NCBI GenBank assembly: GCA_032124015.1
Contig: JAQBEH010000057.1
Location: 1 to 64,000, forward strand
Direction of reading: 5' to 3'
DNA from: DASRJG01 sp032124015
Lineage (GTDB): Bacteria > Acidobacteriota > Polarisedimenticolia > Polarisedimenticolales > DASRJG01
DNA: 64,000 nt
The notes under the pieces are model-generated. The model searched no databases. It was not told the origin of the DNA and was given only the letters and a program-made list of their open reading frames with translations. A program made the position numbers and the translations under genes. Shown piece after piece: positions 1-11,843 of this stretch. How positions within the stretch are numbered: position 1 is the first letter of the stretch; each line of letters opens with the position of its first letter.

Positions 1-2273
<2,273 letters not shown>

Positions 2274-2429
2274 ATAGAAAAACTAAGGAACGATATTGCT
2301 CAGCGCGTTGTAGTAAACGCTTTAAACCTGACTATTCAGTTGTCAAAGATCGTACCTCGATCGTGCTGAGGCGCGATTTTTTTGCGAACGGGAACCGCGG
2401 TTGGGGCGGCGAATTGGCGCCGGCCTAGT

Positions 2430-2505
2430 TGGTGGAGGTAAGCGGATTCGAACCGCTGACCCCCTGCTTGCAAAGCAGGTGCTCTACCAACTGAGCTATA
2501 CCCCC
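2430..2505 (-). tRNA. tRNA-Ala (anticodon TGC)
   Basis: The minus strand folds as a standard cloverleaf. The acceptor GGGGGTA pairs with TACCTCC (one G-U), the D arm is TAGCTCAGTTGGTAGAGC, the anticodon loop CTTTGCAAG carries TGC, the T loop is GGTTCGAATCC, and CCA is encoded at 2430-2432. It lies between tRNA-Ile and 23S, the usual place in a spacer of the 16S-Ile-Ala-23S type. Confidence 0.97.
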
Positions 2506-2527
2506 GAGCTTTCGTCAGCGGTCGGCG

Positions 2528-2603
2528 TGGTGGGCCTAGGTAGATTCGAACTACCGACCTCACCCTTATCAGGGGTGCGCTCTGCCAACTGAGCTATAGG
2601 CCC
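2528..2603 (-). tRNA. tRNA-Ile (anticodon GAT)
   Basis: The minus strand gives a cloverleaf with acceptor GGGCCTA/TAGGCCC, anticodon loop CTGATAAGG (GAT), T loop GTTCGAATC and an encoded CCA at 2528-2530. It is the first tRNA after 16S, about 150 nucleotides downstream, and is separated from tRNA-Ala by only 22 nucleotides. The pair is co-transcribed with the rRNAs. Confidence 0.97.
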
Positions 2604-2657
2604 GATGCAGGGCCGGGCGCAGCAACCCCGGGTTCCCAGGGTCGTCCCGATGTTCGC

Positions 2658-2682
2658 TCAAAACTAAATAGAAACGTGCCAG
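2658..2682 (-). other. 16S processing stem, 3' arm (16S-tRNA-Ile spacer)
   Basis: The plus-strand string here is an almost perfect inverted copy of 4429-4452 (one extra base). In the rRNA transcript the two pair to form a long stem that loops out 16S. This is the classic arrangement for RNase III cleavage of pre-16S; enzyme use is inferred from other bacteria. Confidence 0.75.
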
Positions 2683-2754
2683 TTGCTTCGGCCGAATCGA
2701 TCGACCTAGGGTCCGGACTTGCGCCGCCCGAAGGCGACCGAGTCCATGGACTCC

Positions 2755-4311
<1,557 letters not shown>

Positions 4312-4428
4312 ATATTTGGAACCGGTGCAAGCACCGGAACACTAACGACTGAAGATCTCTCGAGCCGATCGTCGCTTTCGCGCGTCGGCTGCGAGCACTA
4401 CAAAGCACAAACTTCAGCTTCTGCAAGG

Positions 4429-4452
4429 CTGGCACGTTCTATTTAGTTTTCA
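4429..4452 (-). other. 16S processing stem, 5' arm (rRNA leader)
   Basis: This is the leader-side arm complementary to 2658-2682, about 120 nucleotides upstream of the mature 16S 5' end. About 23 of 24 positions pair, with one bulge. Confidence 0.75.
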
Positions 4453-4459
4453 AAGAACA
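4446..4459 (-). promoter_or_regulatory. boxA-like antitermination element of the rRNA leader
   Basis: The transcribed strand reads TGTTCTTTGAAAAC, close to the boxA consensus TGCTCTTTGA recognised by NusB/NusE. It sits just before, and partly within, the 5' arm of the 16S processing stem, as in many rRNA leaders. Confidence 0.6.
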
Positions 4460-4547
4460 TCGAACGAGAATCGCCGTGCCGTGACCCCCGTTGGGGCCTC
4501 GTCACGTCAAAGGTTCTTTGAACCCATTCCCGTGCGAAGCGTCGGCC

Positions 4548-4575
4548 ATGTTACCAACGATTTGGTTCGCCGCAA
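4548..4575 (-). promoter_or_regulatory. Candidate rRNA operon promoter
   Basis: On the minus strand a -35-like TTGCGG (complement of 4570-4575) and a -10-like TAACAT (complement of 4548-4553) are 16 bases apart, which places the start near 4541. It is the best pair seen in the 350 bases between 16S and the receptor terminator. That gap otherwise holds only the leader hairpin GTGAC...GTCAC (about 4483-4506), boxA and the processing stem. Neither hexamer is strong. Confidence 0.4.
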
Positions 4576-4662
4576 GAGAATCCAGAAAATATCTTGGCGT
4601 TTGTGGCGAGCGGATCGGTCGGGAATGCAAGTAGCTGAACCGCTTGGAGTTAGTCGACCAAG

Positions 4663-4692
4663 AAAAAAGAGGGGGCGCATCCGCGCCCCCTC
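4663..4692 (-). terminator. Intrinsic terminator of the TonB-dependent receptor gene
   Basis: A perfect 10-bp stem (4669-4678 with 4683-4692, 4-base loop) is followed on the minus strand by six T residues (A run 4663-4668). It lies 35 bases after the receptor stop codon and insulates the gene from the rRNA operon promoter region. Confidence 0.9.
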
Positions 4693-4726
4693 CCTAGGAA
4701 AAACCGAGCGAATGGCTACTGCGAGC

Positions 4727-7700
4727 TCAGAAACTCCACTTCGCGAAGGCCCGAATCGAGCGCGGAGCCTGGTAGGTGAGCGGATTGCTGTAGTCAGGAT
4801 CGGTCACGCCAGCCTGCAACTCGACGTTGTCGTCCGAGGCCGTGATCACCTGTGTGTTGAACACGTTGAACACCGTTGCACCGAAAGTGAACGTCGCCCA
4901 GCGATTGAACTGGTGGCTCCAGCTGACGCTCAAGTCGAGTCCGACCAACGTGGCGGTGCGTCCCAGGAATCCACGACCGGCGTCGCTGTACGTGTACAGG
5001 TGCGGGAACGCCCACGACCCGGCCGAGTAAGCACCCGGATCCGCGAAGAAGGCATTCGCGGAGCCTTTCTGGAAACAGTAGGCCGCTCCGCAGGGCGTAA
5101 CGAGTGGATTTAATGTTGGATCCGAGTACCAGTAATAGATCGGGTTGTTCCCGGGTACTTCGCCCGCGTTTTGATAGAAACCGTTCGGGTGCGCGAGAAG
5201 CGGTGTTCTCGGAGTGCCCGCTGAGACGTTCAATGCGCCACCAAACGTCACCCCGTTATCCATGGAGTACGAACCGAACATCTTCAATGCGAACGGGACG
5301 TCGTTGTTGAGTGGCCCCGCCTGGAACTGTCCTGCGAGGAGCCCAGAATTAGGGAAGTCGAACAGCGACGTGACGTTGGGGTCCGATTGACCGTTGTCGT
5401 TGCGGTAGAGACCTTCGTAGTTACCCCGAAGGCTCGCGAAGCGCATGTTGCCAGAGAAGAGCCAGTGATTCCCGAAACGTTTATTGAGGACCAACTCGAG
5501 CGCGTAGTACTTGCGAACCGCCGAGGGAAACCCGCCGGGAGTGTTCTCTCCGGGATTGGCGAGCACGTAGTCTCCGAAATACTGCGACCCATAAGTCGGG
5601 AAGGGAATCTGGTCGATACCGGCCGCACCCACCGGTCCGAGGTAGTACTGAATGTAGTAGTTTTCCGTCGCCTCGACGCTGTTGAACTGCACGTCCTCGA
5701 GACTTCGACCCTGCTCGCGGTAGATGCCGCGAATCTCGTAGGAGACATCACGCCCGAGTTCCTGCTGCCATCCCAGGACGTACTCGTCGACGAACGGGAG
5801 TTTCGTTCCATCCGCGACGGAAGTCTGCCCGCCACGGACCGAGCCGGCCCGGGTCTGGTCGGCGGTTTTGGGGCCGCCGGCGATGAGATCCCAGTCCGCA
5901 TAGATCGTCGTTCCAAGTCCCGCCTCGTTCGAGAGCGCGCGAATTGCGAGGTCGTTGGGAACGCGCTCGTAGTAGCGGGCTGCGTTCACAAAGGCCTTGC
6001 TGCGGCCGTCGCCCGATGTGTCCCACGTCAAGCCGATGCGGGGCGCATAGACCCATGGGAACTTATATGTGCCGGCACTGACCGACGCCGATGCGTCGGC
6101 CGGCGCACCCGGCAAGTTGGGGTCAACGGAGTCGGGATAGTAGTACTGCAACACGTACTCACCCGCACCGGTCAGTTTCTGCTGACTGGCGCGAATGCCG
6201 GCCTTCAAGGTCCAGTTCTCGGCAAACGTAAACGTGTCCTGTAGGAAGATCGCGTAATCATCCGTCTTTGTGGGGCCGGGGGTCGGACTGTAACGGCCAC
6301 GATTGGTGCGCCAACTGAGGTCGCCCGTCGACGCGTCCTGTCGGAGCAGCGCGTTGACTCCACCCCTGGACTCGAGCAGGACGTAACAGTTCGTTGCATA
6401 CGGCGGACCGGTGTCAGGACACGGCGTATTGAGCGTTCCGGCCGGTGCCGGTGCGGCACCGGTGCGCGAGAACTTGACCTGGATATTGGATCCCGAGTAT
6501 TCCTGGGCGTCAGTGTATTCGATCTGATTGTAGTCGAGGCCACCCTTCAGTTCGTTGTTGCCCATGACCCACGTCAGGACGACCTTGGCCTGCGCGTTCG
6601 TGTCCTCCGAATTGGAGTAAAAGCCGATGCCTCCGTTCCTCCAAATCGCGGCATTGTCGCGAGACTGGCCGGGGCCACAAAAGGCTGGGCTCAGGAAGCA
6701 GCGGAGCTGCCTCTGATCGTCATAACGAGACTTGTTGAGCGCCGACGTCTCTTCGAAATTCCCGTTGTGATATCCAAGAATGGCCTGCATGAAAAACGTC
6801 GGGGTGAACACCGCGTCGTACTTCAGCGAATAGTTGTTGGCACCGTAGCTGATCGACGAGTTCCCACCGCCTTCCGGGAAGTCGATATTGCGCAGCGAGA
6901 AGCGTTGCGGGCCGAGGTCGCCGTCAGACGGGTCTCCGAAGGCGGTCAGTTCGAGTCGATGATTCGGACTCGCGTACCAAGTCAGCTTGGCGGCATAGTT
7001 GTCCGATGTCCGCTTTTGTGTCTGGATTCCCGCAACCGCCGCTGGATACTCCGGCGTGGGCCTGAACTGAATCGGTCCGCCGATCGTAGCAGTCGGCAGG
7101 GGGATGTTCTGGATCGTGCCTGAGGCATAAGTCGTTACTGGGTTGTAGGCAAGGAAGTAGAACAGTTTGTCCTTGACGATGGGCCCGCCAATCGAGAGGC
7201 CTAGGTCGTATTGCGCGTTGTCGTTCCAATTGCCCTTGGCCGGATTGAAAGCACCTACGAACAGTCTGGCCTGTTCGTAGCTGTCGGTGACGCCGCTGGC
7301 GTAGAGTCCGACGGATCCCGACAAGTTGTTGGTTCCGGTTTTCACGACGGTGTTCACGACGCCGCCCGTGGCCTGACCGTACTCGACGTCGATGCCGCCT
7401 GTTTTCACCTGAACTTCTTCGAGGAAGTCGTAGGTGACACCGGTACCGAGCGAGCCGTAGACGGCGTTATACGTTCCGATTCCGCCGTACCCGGTGCTCG
7501 TGATGTTTACGCCGTCAACGATGTAGGAATTTTCGAGGCCTGACGAACCTGAGATCGAGTCGTTGCCGGCACCGGTGCCGCCACCGCTCGACACGCCAGG
7601 CGCTAGCGTGAGCGTCGCTGCGAGGTTGCGACCGACCGGGAGCTGATCGATGAACTTTTCGACCTTGTAGGTGCCCCCGGTCGTCACCGACTTGGTGTCC

Positions 7701-8077
7701 ACCACCGGGGCTTGCGCCGTGACGGTGACCGTCTCAGTCTGGCCGGCGACGAGTGTGATGTCCACGCGTGTCCGCGTTGCGATGCTGACCCTGACGTCGT
7801 CGAGCACCACGGAGGCCTTGTTCGGTGCTTCAGCCCGTACCTTGTAGGTGCCCGGAAGCAGGTTCGCCAGGGTGTAGCGCCCCTGAGCGTCGGTGACGGC
7901 CGCCGACGGAGATCGATTGGCGATACCCGTCACGGTCGCCCCTTCGACCGCGTTTCCGGCCTGATCACGAACGCGCCCCTCGATGATTCCCGTGGTGGAT
8001 GACTGCGCCCAGGCTGTCACCGACACGAGGAGTGCCGCAGCCCAAAGTGACAGTATCCGAGACCATCTATTGACCAT
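4727..8077 (-). CDS. Oar-type TonB-dependent outer-membrane receptor with CarboxypepD_reg domain
   Basis: The product is 1116 residues. A signal peptide (about 1-24, ending AWA) is followed by a carboxypeptidase regulatory-like beta-sandwich (about 28-115), a plug-like domain (about 120-260) with a run of Gly/Ser and the LENSYIVDGVN stretch, and a long beta-barrel ending in the aromatic FAKWSF typical of outer-membrane insertion. This is the Oar-like family, expanded in Acidobacteriota and Bacteroidota, which takes up polymers or exports substrates; the ligand cannot be read from sequence. The start at 8077 is chosen because AGGAGG precedes it by 7 bases and the signal peptide follows at once. 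It has its own promoter and terminator, so it is a single-gene unit. Confidence 0.9.
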   Translation of the reverse strand: MVNRWSRILSLWAAALLVSVTAWAQSSTTGIIEGRVRDQAGNAVEGATVTGIANRSPSAAVTDAQGRYTLANLLPGTYKVRAEAPNKASVVLDDVRVSIATRTRVDITLVAGQTETVTVTAQAPVVDTKSVTTGGTYKVEKFIDQLPVGRNLAATLTLAPGVSSGGGTGAGNDSISGSSGLENSYIVDGVNITSTGYGGIGTYNAVYGSLGTGVTYDFLEEVQVKTGGIDVEYGQATGGVVNTVVKTGTNNLSGSVGLYASGVTDSYEQARLFVGAFNPAKGNWNDNAQYDLGLSIGGPIVKDKLFYFLAYNPVTTYASGTIQNIPLPTATIGGPIQFRPTPEYPAAVAGIQTQKRTSDNYAAKLTWYASPNHRLELTAFGDPSDGDLGPQRFSLRNIDFPEGGGNSSISYGANNYSLKYDAVFTPTFFMQAILGYHNGNFEETSALNKSRYDDQRQLRCFLSPAFCGPGQSRDNAAIWRNGGIGFYSNSEDTNAQAKVVLTWVMGNNELKGGLDYNQIEYTDAQEYSGSNIQVKFSRTGAAPAPAGTLNTPCPDTGPPYATNCYVLLESRGGVNALLRQDASTGDLSWRTNRGRYSPTPGPTKTDDYAIFLQDTFTFAENWTLKAGIRASQQKLTGAGEYVLQYYYPDSVDPNLPGAPADASASVSAGTYKFPWVYAPRIGLTWDTSGDGRSKAFVNAARYYERVPNDLAIRALSNEAGLGTTIYADWDLIAGGPKTADQTRAGSVRGGQTSVADGTKLPFVDEYVLGWQQELGRDVSYEIRGIYREQGRSLEDVQFNSVEATENYYIQYYLGPVGAAGIDQIPFPTYGSQYFGDYVLANPGENTPGGFPSAVRKYYALELVLNKRFGNHWLFSGNMRFASLRGNYEGLYRNDNGQSDPNVTSLFDFPNSGLLAGQFQAGPLNNDVPFALKMFGSYSMDNGVTFGGALNVSAGTPRTPLLAHPNGFYQNAGEVPGNNPIYYWYSDPTLNPLVTPCGAAYCFQKGSANAFFADPGAYSAGSWAFPHLYTYSDAGRGFLGRTATLVGLDLSVSWSHQFNRWATFTFGATVFNVFNTQVITASDDNVELQAGVTDPDYSNPLTYQAPRSIRAFAKWSF

Positions 8078-8179
8078 CACACGTCCTCCTGGTTCGGAAA
8101 AATTCTGCCCAAGCTGTGAAACTGGAAAAACAAGACTGGCGTTAAAGGCTTCCAAGAACCGAATCCCCCTGACCGGGAA

Positions 8180-8207
8180 ATACTAAAGCAGCTTCAGTGC
8201 CAGTCAA
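8180..8207 (-). promoter_or_regulatory. Promoter of the TonB-dependent receptor gene
   Basis: The minus strand has TTGACT (complement of 8202-8207), a 16-base spacer and TAGTAT (complement of 8180-8185). The predicted start is near 8173, giving a leader of about 95 nucleotides before the ATG at 8077. The rest of the 8078-8368 gap shows no gene. Confidence 0.6.
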
Positions 8208-8356
8208 GCAAAGGTTCATCCAGTTATTCAAATCTCTTGTTTGCAATGATTTAAATCGGGACATCCGTAGTCGTTTTGGGCAAAGCGGCCTCGTTGAATC
8301 CAATACTTTGGAACTCGCGCCATTTGTGGATTTGTCGCGGTTGTCGGGCATCACGC

Positions 8357-8362
8357 TAGAAT
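8357..8362 (+). promoter_or_regulatory. -10 element (TAGAAT) directly before the VWFA gene
   Basis: GCTAGAATCGCG precedes the ATG at 8369. With normal -10 to start spacing, transcription would begin on or next to the A of the ATG, so the mRNA may be leaderless. A weak TTGTCG lies at 8332-8337 (19-base spacer). The same 12-base string recurs before the gene at 11844. Confidence 0.5.
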
Positions 8363-8368
8363 CGCGCG

Positions 8369-10540
8369 ATGAGACGTCGATCGACAGCCTTCCTCTCCAC
8401 CCTCATGGGCTTCGCATTGGCGGTGGCCGCCCCCCCGGCGGCTCCCCCGGCGGAGCGTATCGAGGTGCGGCTGGCCCAGTTCGATGTCGTCGTCCGCGAC
8501 AAGTCCGGAGCCATCGTGACCGGTCTTGGTCCCGAAGCCTTCACGGTTCTGGAGGATGGTTCGCCGATGGAAATCGTCGCCGTAGACGAGTGGGGAGTAG
8601 CCACCCCGAAAACCGCGTCGCCACAGCCTGACCCCTCGTCGACGGCGACCGAGCAGGGGCTGGCGGTCCCGCCGGCGAAGCCCGCCGCCTCAGGCACGGA
8701 ACCCGAGCGCCGGAGCTTCGTCTTGGTTTTCGACGCCCTCGGGCCATCGACCGCACTCCGCATGAATCAGGCCAAACGGGCCGCGGCCAGATTCGTCCGC
8801 GCCCACTTGCGGCCGGAAGACCTGGCCGCTGTGTACCAGCTCGACTTATCTCTGCGCGCGGTTTCCGGGGTCACCGCGGACGCCGACGAGATCGTTCGAG
8901 GGATCGATAAGATCACCTGGATGTCGCCCTCGAGTATTCAGGATGACATCGTCGAGTCGGTTCTGTCCGGCGCATCGGTCGGATCCGCCCCGTTGATGAC
9001 AGAGCGCATGGGACATCTCTCGGTAACCGCCGCGGAGCAATTGGACTGGCAGCGCGAACACTTCTACGTGGCATTGAGCGACCTGGCCTCGTTGTTTGGG
9101 GGGCTTCCGGGACGACGCGTGCTGGTGCTCGCTTCCCCCGGGTTCCCCATGATGACCCCGGGTGACGCAAAAACGGGTGCCGGCGGGTTCACCTTGAAGT
9201 TTCGCGCGTTGATCCGAACGCTCGCGGCGTACGGCGTTACGGTCTATTCGCTCGACATCGGCAACGACCTTGCCACCGGGGACGCAAGCGAGAAAATCGA
9301 CTGGCGCGTAGCCGTCGGCAAGCTGGGCATGGACGAAAACACGCTTTTGGATCTCGGCCTCGAACGCTCGATGGGGACGGGCTCGGCCACGTCACGCCGC
9401 GAGTTTCTCGGCGTGATCGCCGCGGAGAGCGGAGGACAATTGTTCGCGCAGACCGATCTCTCAAAGGCGTTCGCTGCGATTCAGGAGGAGTCCACGCGGT
9501 TCTACCGCATCTCCTGCCGCGTCCCGGTGACACGCACCGCCGATCGTTATCGCAAGCTGCTCATCAAGGTGAATTTCCCCAGCGCCGTCGTCACGAGCCG
9601 CCGCGGTCGGTACAGCGACATCACGCCGCATGAGGACCTGTCGTCCGGCGCGGTCGCAGCGGTCGAATCCCTCGATCGCTACCGGCCGGTCACCGCCCGC
9701 GGGATCGCTCTCACACTCCCCGGAAGCGACCCCAAGAAAGTCCCGGTCGAAGTCGTCCTCGAAGCTCTCGGTCCCATCCAACTCCCGATCAACGCTGACG
9801 GTGGTGCCTCACTGGACGTTGAGTTCCATCTCGTCGCGCGTGCCGAGGGAGAGATCGTGGACCGGTACGAGCGCTCCTTCACAGCGCGAGTCAAGCCGGA
9901 CGGAGTCGCCGCAATTCAGAAGGCGTTTCGTGTGGAAGGGCGATTGTCGCTCGTTCCCGGGATCTACGAGCTCCAGGGATCGGTGCGCCTCGGCGATCCA
10001 CCCCAATTGGCGTCGTGGTCCGCGACGGTTGCGGTGGCGCCACCACCCAAGGGGAACGTGCCGGCATTCGTGGGCGTCGTCCTCAGCGCGGAGAATGAGT
10101 CGGAGGCTCCCCTCTTGAGCCGCCCGCCGATCCCCGAGGAATCGGATCCGTTGTCCCTCAGGCCGGGGGCGCGAATCCTCCCGGCGACTCGCTCCGATTT
10201 TGAGACCGGCGGGGGCCTCCTGGCTCTCTTCTGGCTGCGGGGCATTCCTGACGCCGGGGACCAGCCCCCCGCGCTCGACCTCACTGTCGAGATCGCTGAC
10301 GGCGAGGGGCATCCGGTAGCGTTAGAAACGAAGATCCTGTTCTTCGGGAAAGAGCCCAGCGGAGGCTACCGCGCCGTAGCCCGATTGGACACAGCGTCGT
10401 TGACCGCCGGCAGTTACGCGCTGCTCCTCACCGCGGCGGTCACGGGACAGGAGGCGCCGCCGGCTCGACAATCCGTCGCCTTTACGCTTCACGCGAAAGA
10501 ACCGCCGGAGGCTACTTCTGCTTCGGCTGAATCGCCTTGA
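8369..10540 (+). CDS. VWFA-related secreted protein (acidobacterial type)
   Basis: The product is 723 residues. A short signal peptide (about 1-20) is followed by the IEVRLAQFDVVVRDKSG opening and VxDFTVLEDG-like segment typical of the VWFA-related domain family common in Acidobacteriota. A von Willebrand A fold follows (about 110-350), with the core strand SFVLVFDAL. The metal-site motif is not the canonical DxSxS (it reads DALGPS), so adhesion through a metal ion is doubtful. The C-terminal half is rich in beta strands. No Shine-Dalgarno sequence precedes the ATG, in line with a leaderless start. The last 29 bases overlap the end of the convergent gene. Role unknown; probably periplasmic or surface protein binding. 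Confidence 0.8.
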   Translation: MRRRSTAFLSTLMGFALAVAAPPAAPPAERIEVRLAQFDVVVRDKSGAIVTGLGPEAFTVLEDGSPMEIVAVDEWGVATPKTASPQPDPSSTATEQGLAVPPAKPAASGTEPERRSFVLVFDALGPSTALRMNQAKRAAARFVRAHLRPEDLAAVYQLDLSLRAVSGVTADADEIVRGIDKITWMSPSSIQDDIVESVLSGASVGSAPLMTERMGHLSVTAAEQLDWQREHFYVALSDLASLFGGLPGRRVLVLASPGFPMMTPGDAKTGAGGFTLKFRALIRTLAAYGVTVYSLDIGNDLATGDASEKIDWRVAVGKLGMDENTLLDLGLERSMGTGSATSRREFLGVIAAESGGQLFAQTDLSKAFAAIQEESTRFYRISCRVPVTRTADRYRKLLIKVNFPSAVVTSRRGRYSDITPHEDLSSGAVAAVESLDRYRPVTARGIALTLPGSDPKKVPVEVVLEALGPIQLPINADGGASLDVEFHLVARAEGEIVDRYERSFTARVKPDGVAAIQKAFRVEGRLSLVPGIYELQGSVRLGDPPQLASWSATVAVAPPPKGNVPAFVGVVLSAENESEAPLLSRPPIPEESDPLSLRPGARILPATRSDFETGGGLLALFWLRGIPDAGDQPPALDLTVEIADGEGHPVALETKILFFGKEPSGGYRAVARLDTASLTAGSYALLLTAAVTGQEAPPARQSVAFTLHAKEPPEATSASAESP

Positions 10541-11774
10541 GGACTTCTTGGGTCTCCGGCGCAAGACGGCCCGAAGGATCGAGTTCGAGACACTTCTTGA
10601 ACGAGACGATCGCGTCGGCGTTCTTGCCGTCCCGCAACTGGAGTTTTCCGAGTAGCCCGTAGGCCATTGCGAGGTCGGAGTTCGAGGCCTTGCTCTCGGT
10701 GACGCGGCGGAACATCGACTCGGCGTGGCCGTAGTCCTTCTTGTTGAAGTACGAGATGCCGACGTTCAGCATCGCGAGCGGGTCGTCCGCACCCACATCC
10801 TTGGCCTTGTCGAGAATCGCGGCGGCCTTGTCAGGCTGCCCCGCTTTCGCGTAAAGAGCCGACAGCTCGATATAGGCTTCCGGCCGAGTCGGAGCTACGG
10901 TCATCGCTTTTTCGAACGTGGCGATCGCGGCGGCGTCCTGTCCCTGGTCTCGCTGCACGGCGCCGAGGCTCAGCAACGCGTCGATTTGTATCTCCAGCGG
11001 GACGTCGGTGCCCTCGAGTTCTTTCTTGAAGGCGGCCTCCGCCTCCGGGAGGCGGTTATTCCGCGCGTAGACCTTGCCCATGAGCGTGCTCGGTCCCGGG
11101 AAATTGGCATCTAACTCGACGGACTTCGTGAGGGCGGCTAGCGCCTCGTCGTCATGCTCGAGCACCGCATCGCAGTAGCCCGCCAAGTAGAACGCCCTCG
11201 CGTTCGTCGGATTGTCGAGGGTGAATTTCTCGATCTGTGGAAGGGCCCCAGCACAGTCACCGTTTTGCACCTGTTGAGCGAGAAGCACGTACGCCTGATC
11301 ACCAGTCCCAACCATTTTCTCCCCGGCCGCCGTCGTCACCTCGGTGGCCTTGCCGATGACGAGATCGCACGTGATCTCCATACCGTCTTCGACTTCGATC
11401 TCGGTCGGCTTGTCGAGCGCCACCCGGCCGTCGAGCTTCCACTCCGGAGTCTTCTTCTTCTTTCCGGCGCCGTCGAGGTCGAACGCTTCCGCCTTGATAC
11501 TCACCAGGGCGAAACCGGCCGCGTCCACTTTCACGATGTAGCGCCCGGGACGGATGATCCCGAACAGGTAGGAGCCCTTCTTCCCTTTGGTGACCTGCTC
11601 GACACGGGCCCCCTGCTCGACGGGCTCCAAGGTCACCCTCACGTCCCGAACCCCGGCTCCGCTCTCGTCGAGAACCGCGCCGTACATTCTGGCCTGTTGC
11701 GCCAACGCGCCGGTCGAGCCGAGCGCTGTCACGAAGATGAAGCCCACGATCGATCCCATCCATCGATTTCTCAT
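10512..11774 (-). CDS. Secreted CarboxypepD_reg / TPR repeat protein
   Basis: The product is 420 residues. A signal peptide (about 1-26, ending ALAQQ) is followed by a carboxypeptidase regulatory-like domain (about 28-115, with the typical GSYLFGIIRPGRY turn) and then by five or six TPR units from about 160 to 415. The domain mix suggests an exported scaffold protein; no enzyme motif was seen. The start at 11774 has AGGAGG 7 bases upstream. The gene shares an overlapping divergent promoter region with the phosphodiesterase fusion at 11844. It ends tail-to-tail with the VWFA gene, with coding overlap and no terminator between them. Confidence 0.8.
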   Translation of the reverse strand: MRNRWMGSIVGFIFVTALGSTGALAQQARMYGAVLDESGAGVRDVRVTLEPVEQGARVEQVTKGKKGSYLFGIIRPGRYIVKVDAAGFALVSIKAEAFDLDGAGKKKKTPEWKLDGRVALDKPTEIEVEDGMEITCDLVIGKATEVTTAAGEKMVGTGDQAYVLLAQQVQNGDCAGALPQIEKFTLDNPTNARAFYLAGYCDAVLEHDDEALAALTKSVELDANFPGPSTLMGKVYARNNRLPEAEAAFKKELEGTDVPLEIQIDALLSLGAVQRDQGQDAAAIATFEKAMTVAPTRPEAYIELSALYAKAGQPDKAAAILDKAKDVGADDPLAMLNVGISYFNKKDYGHAESMFRRVTESKASNSDLAMAYGLLGKLQLRDGKNADAIVSFKKCLELDPSGRLAPETQEVLKAIQPKQK

Positions 11775-11811
11775 AGGTGCCTCCTGGCGCTCCACGGCGA
11801 CGCGGGGGGAG

Positions 11812-11837
11812 GATTCTAGCCCCGACGCGCTAGAATC
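11812..11837. promoter_or_regulatory. Overlapping divergent promoters in a GATTCTAG/CTAGAATC palindrome
   Basis: Perfect 8-base inverted repeats at 11812-11819 and 11830-11837 place a TAGAAT -10 on each strand: 11831-11836 for the rightward gene (ATG 11844) and the complement of 11813-11818 for the leftward gene (ATG 11774). The -35 zone of each falls on or beside the -10 of the other, so polymerase could occupy only one at a time. The rightward transcript would start about at the ATG, the leftward one about 32 bases before its ATG. Clear -35 hexamers were not found. Confidence 0.5.
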
Positions 11838-11843
11838 GCGATC

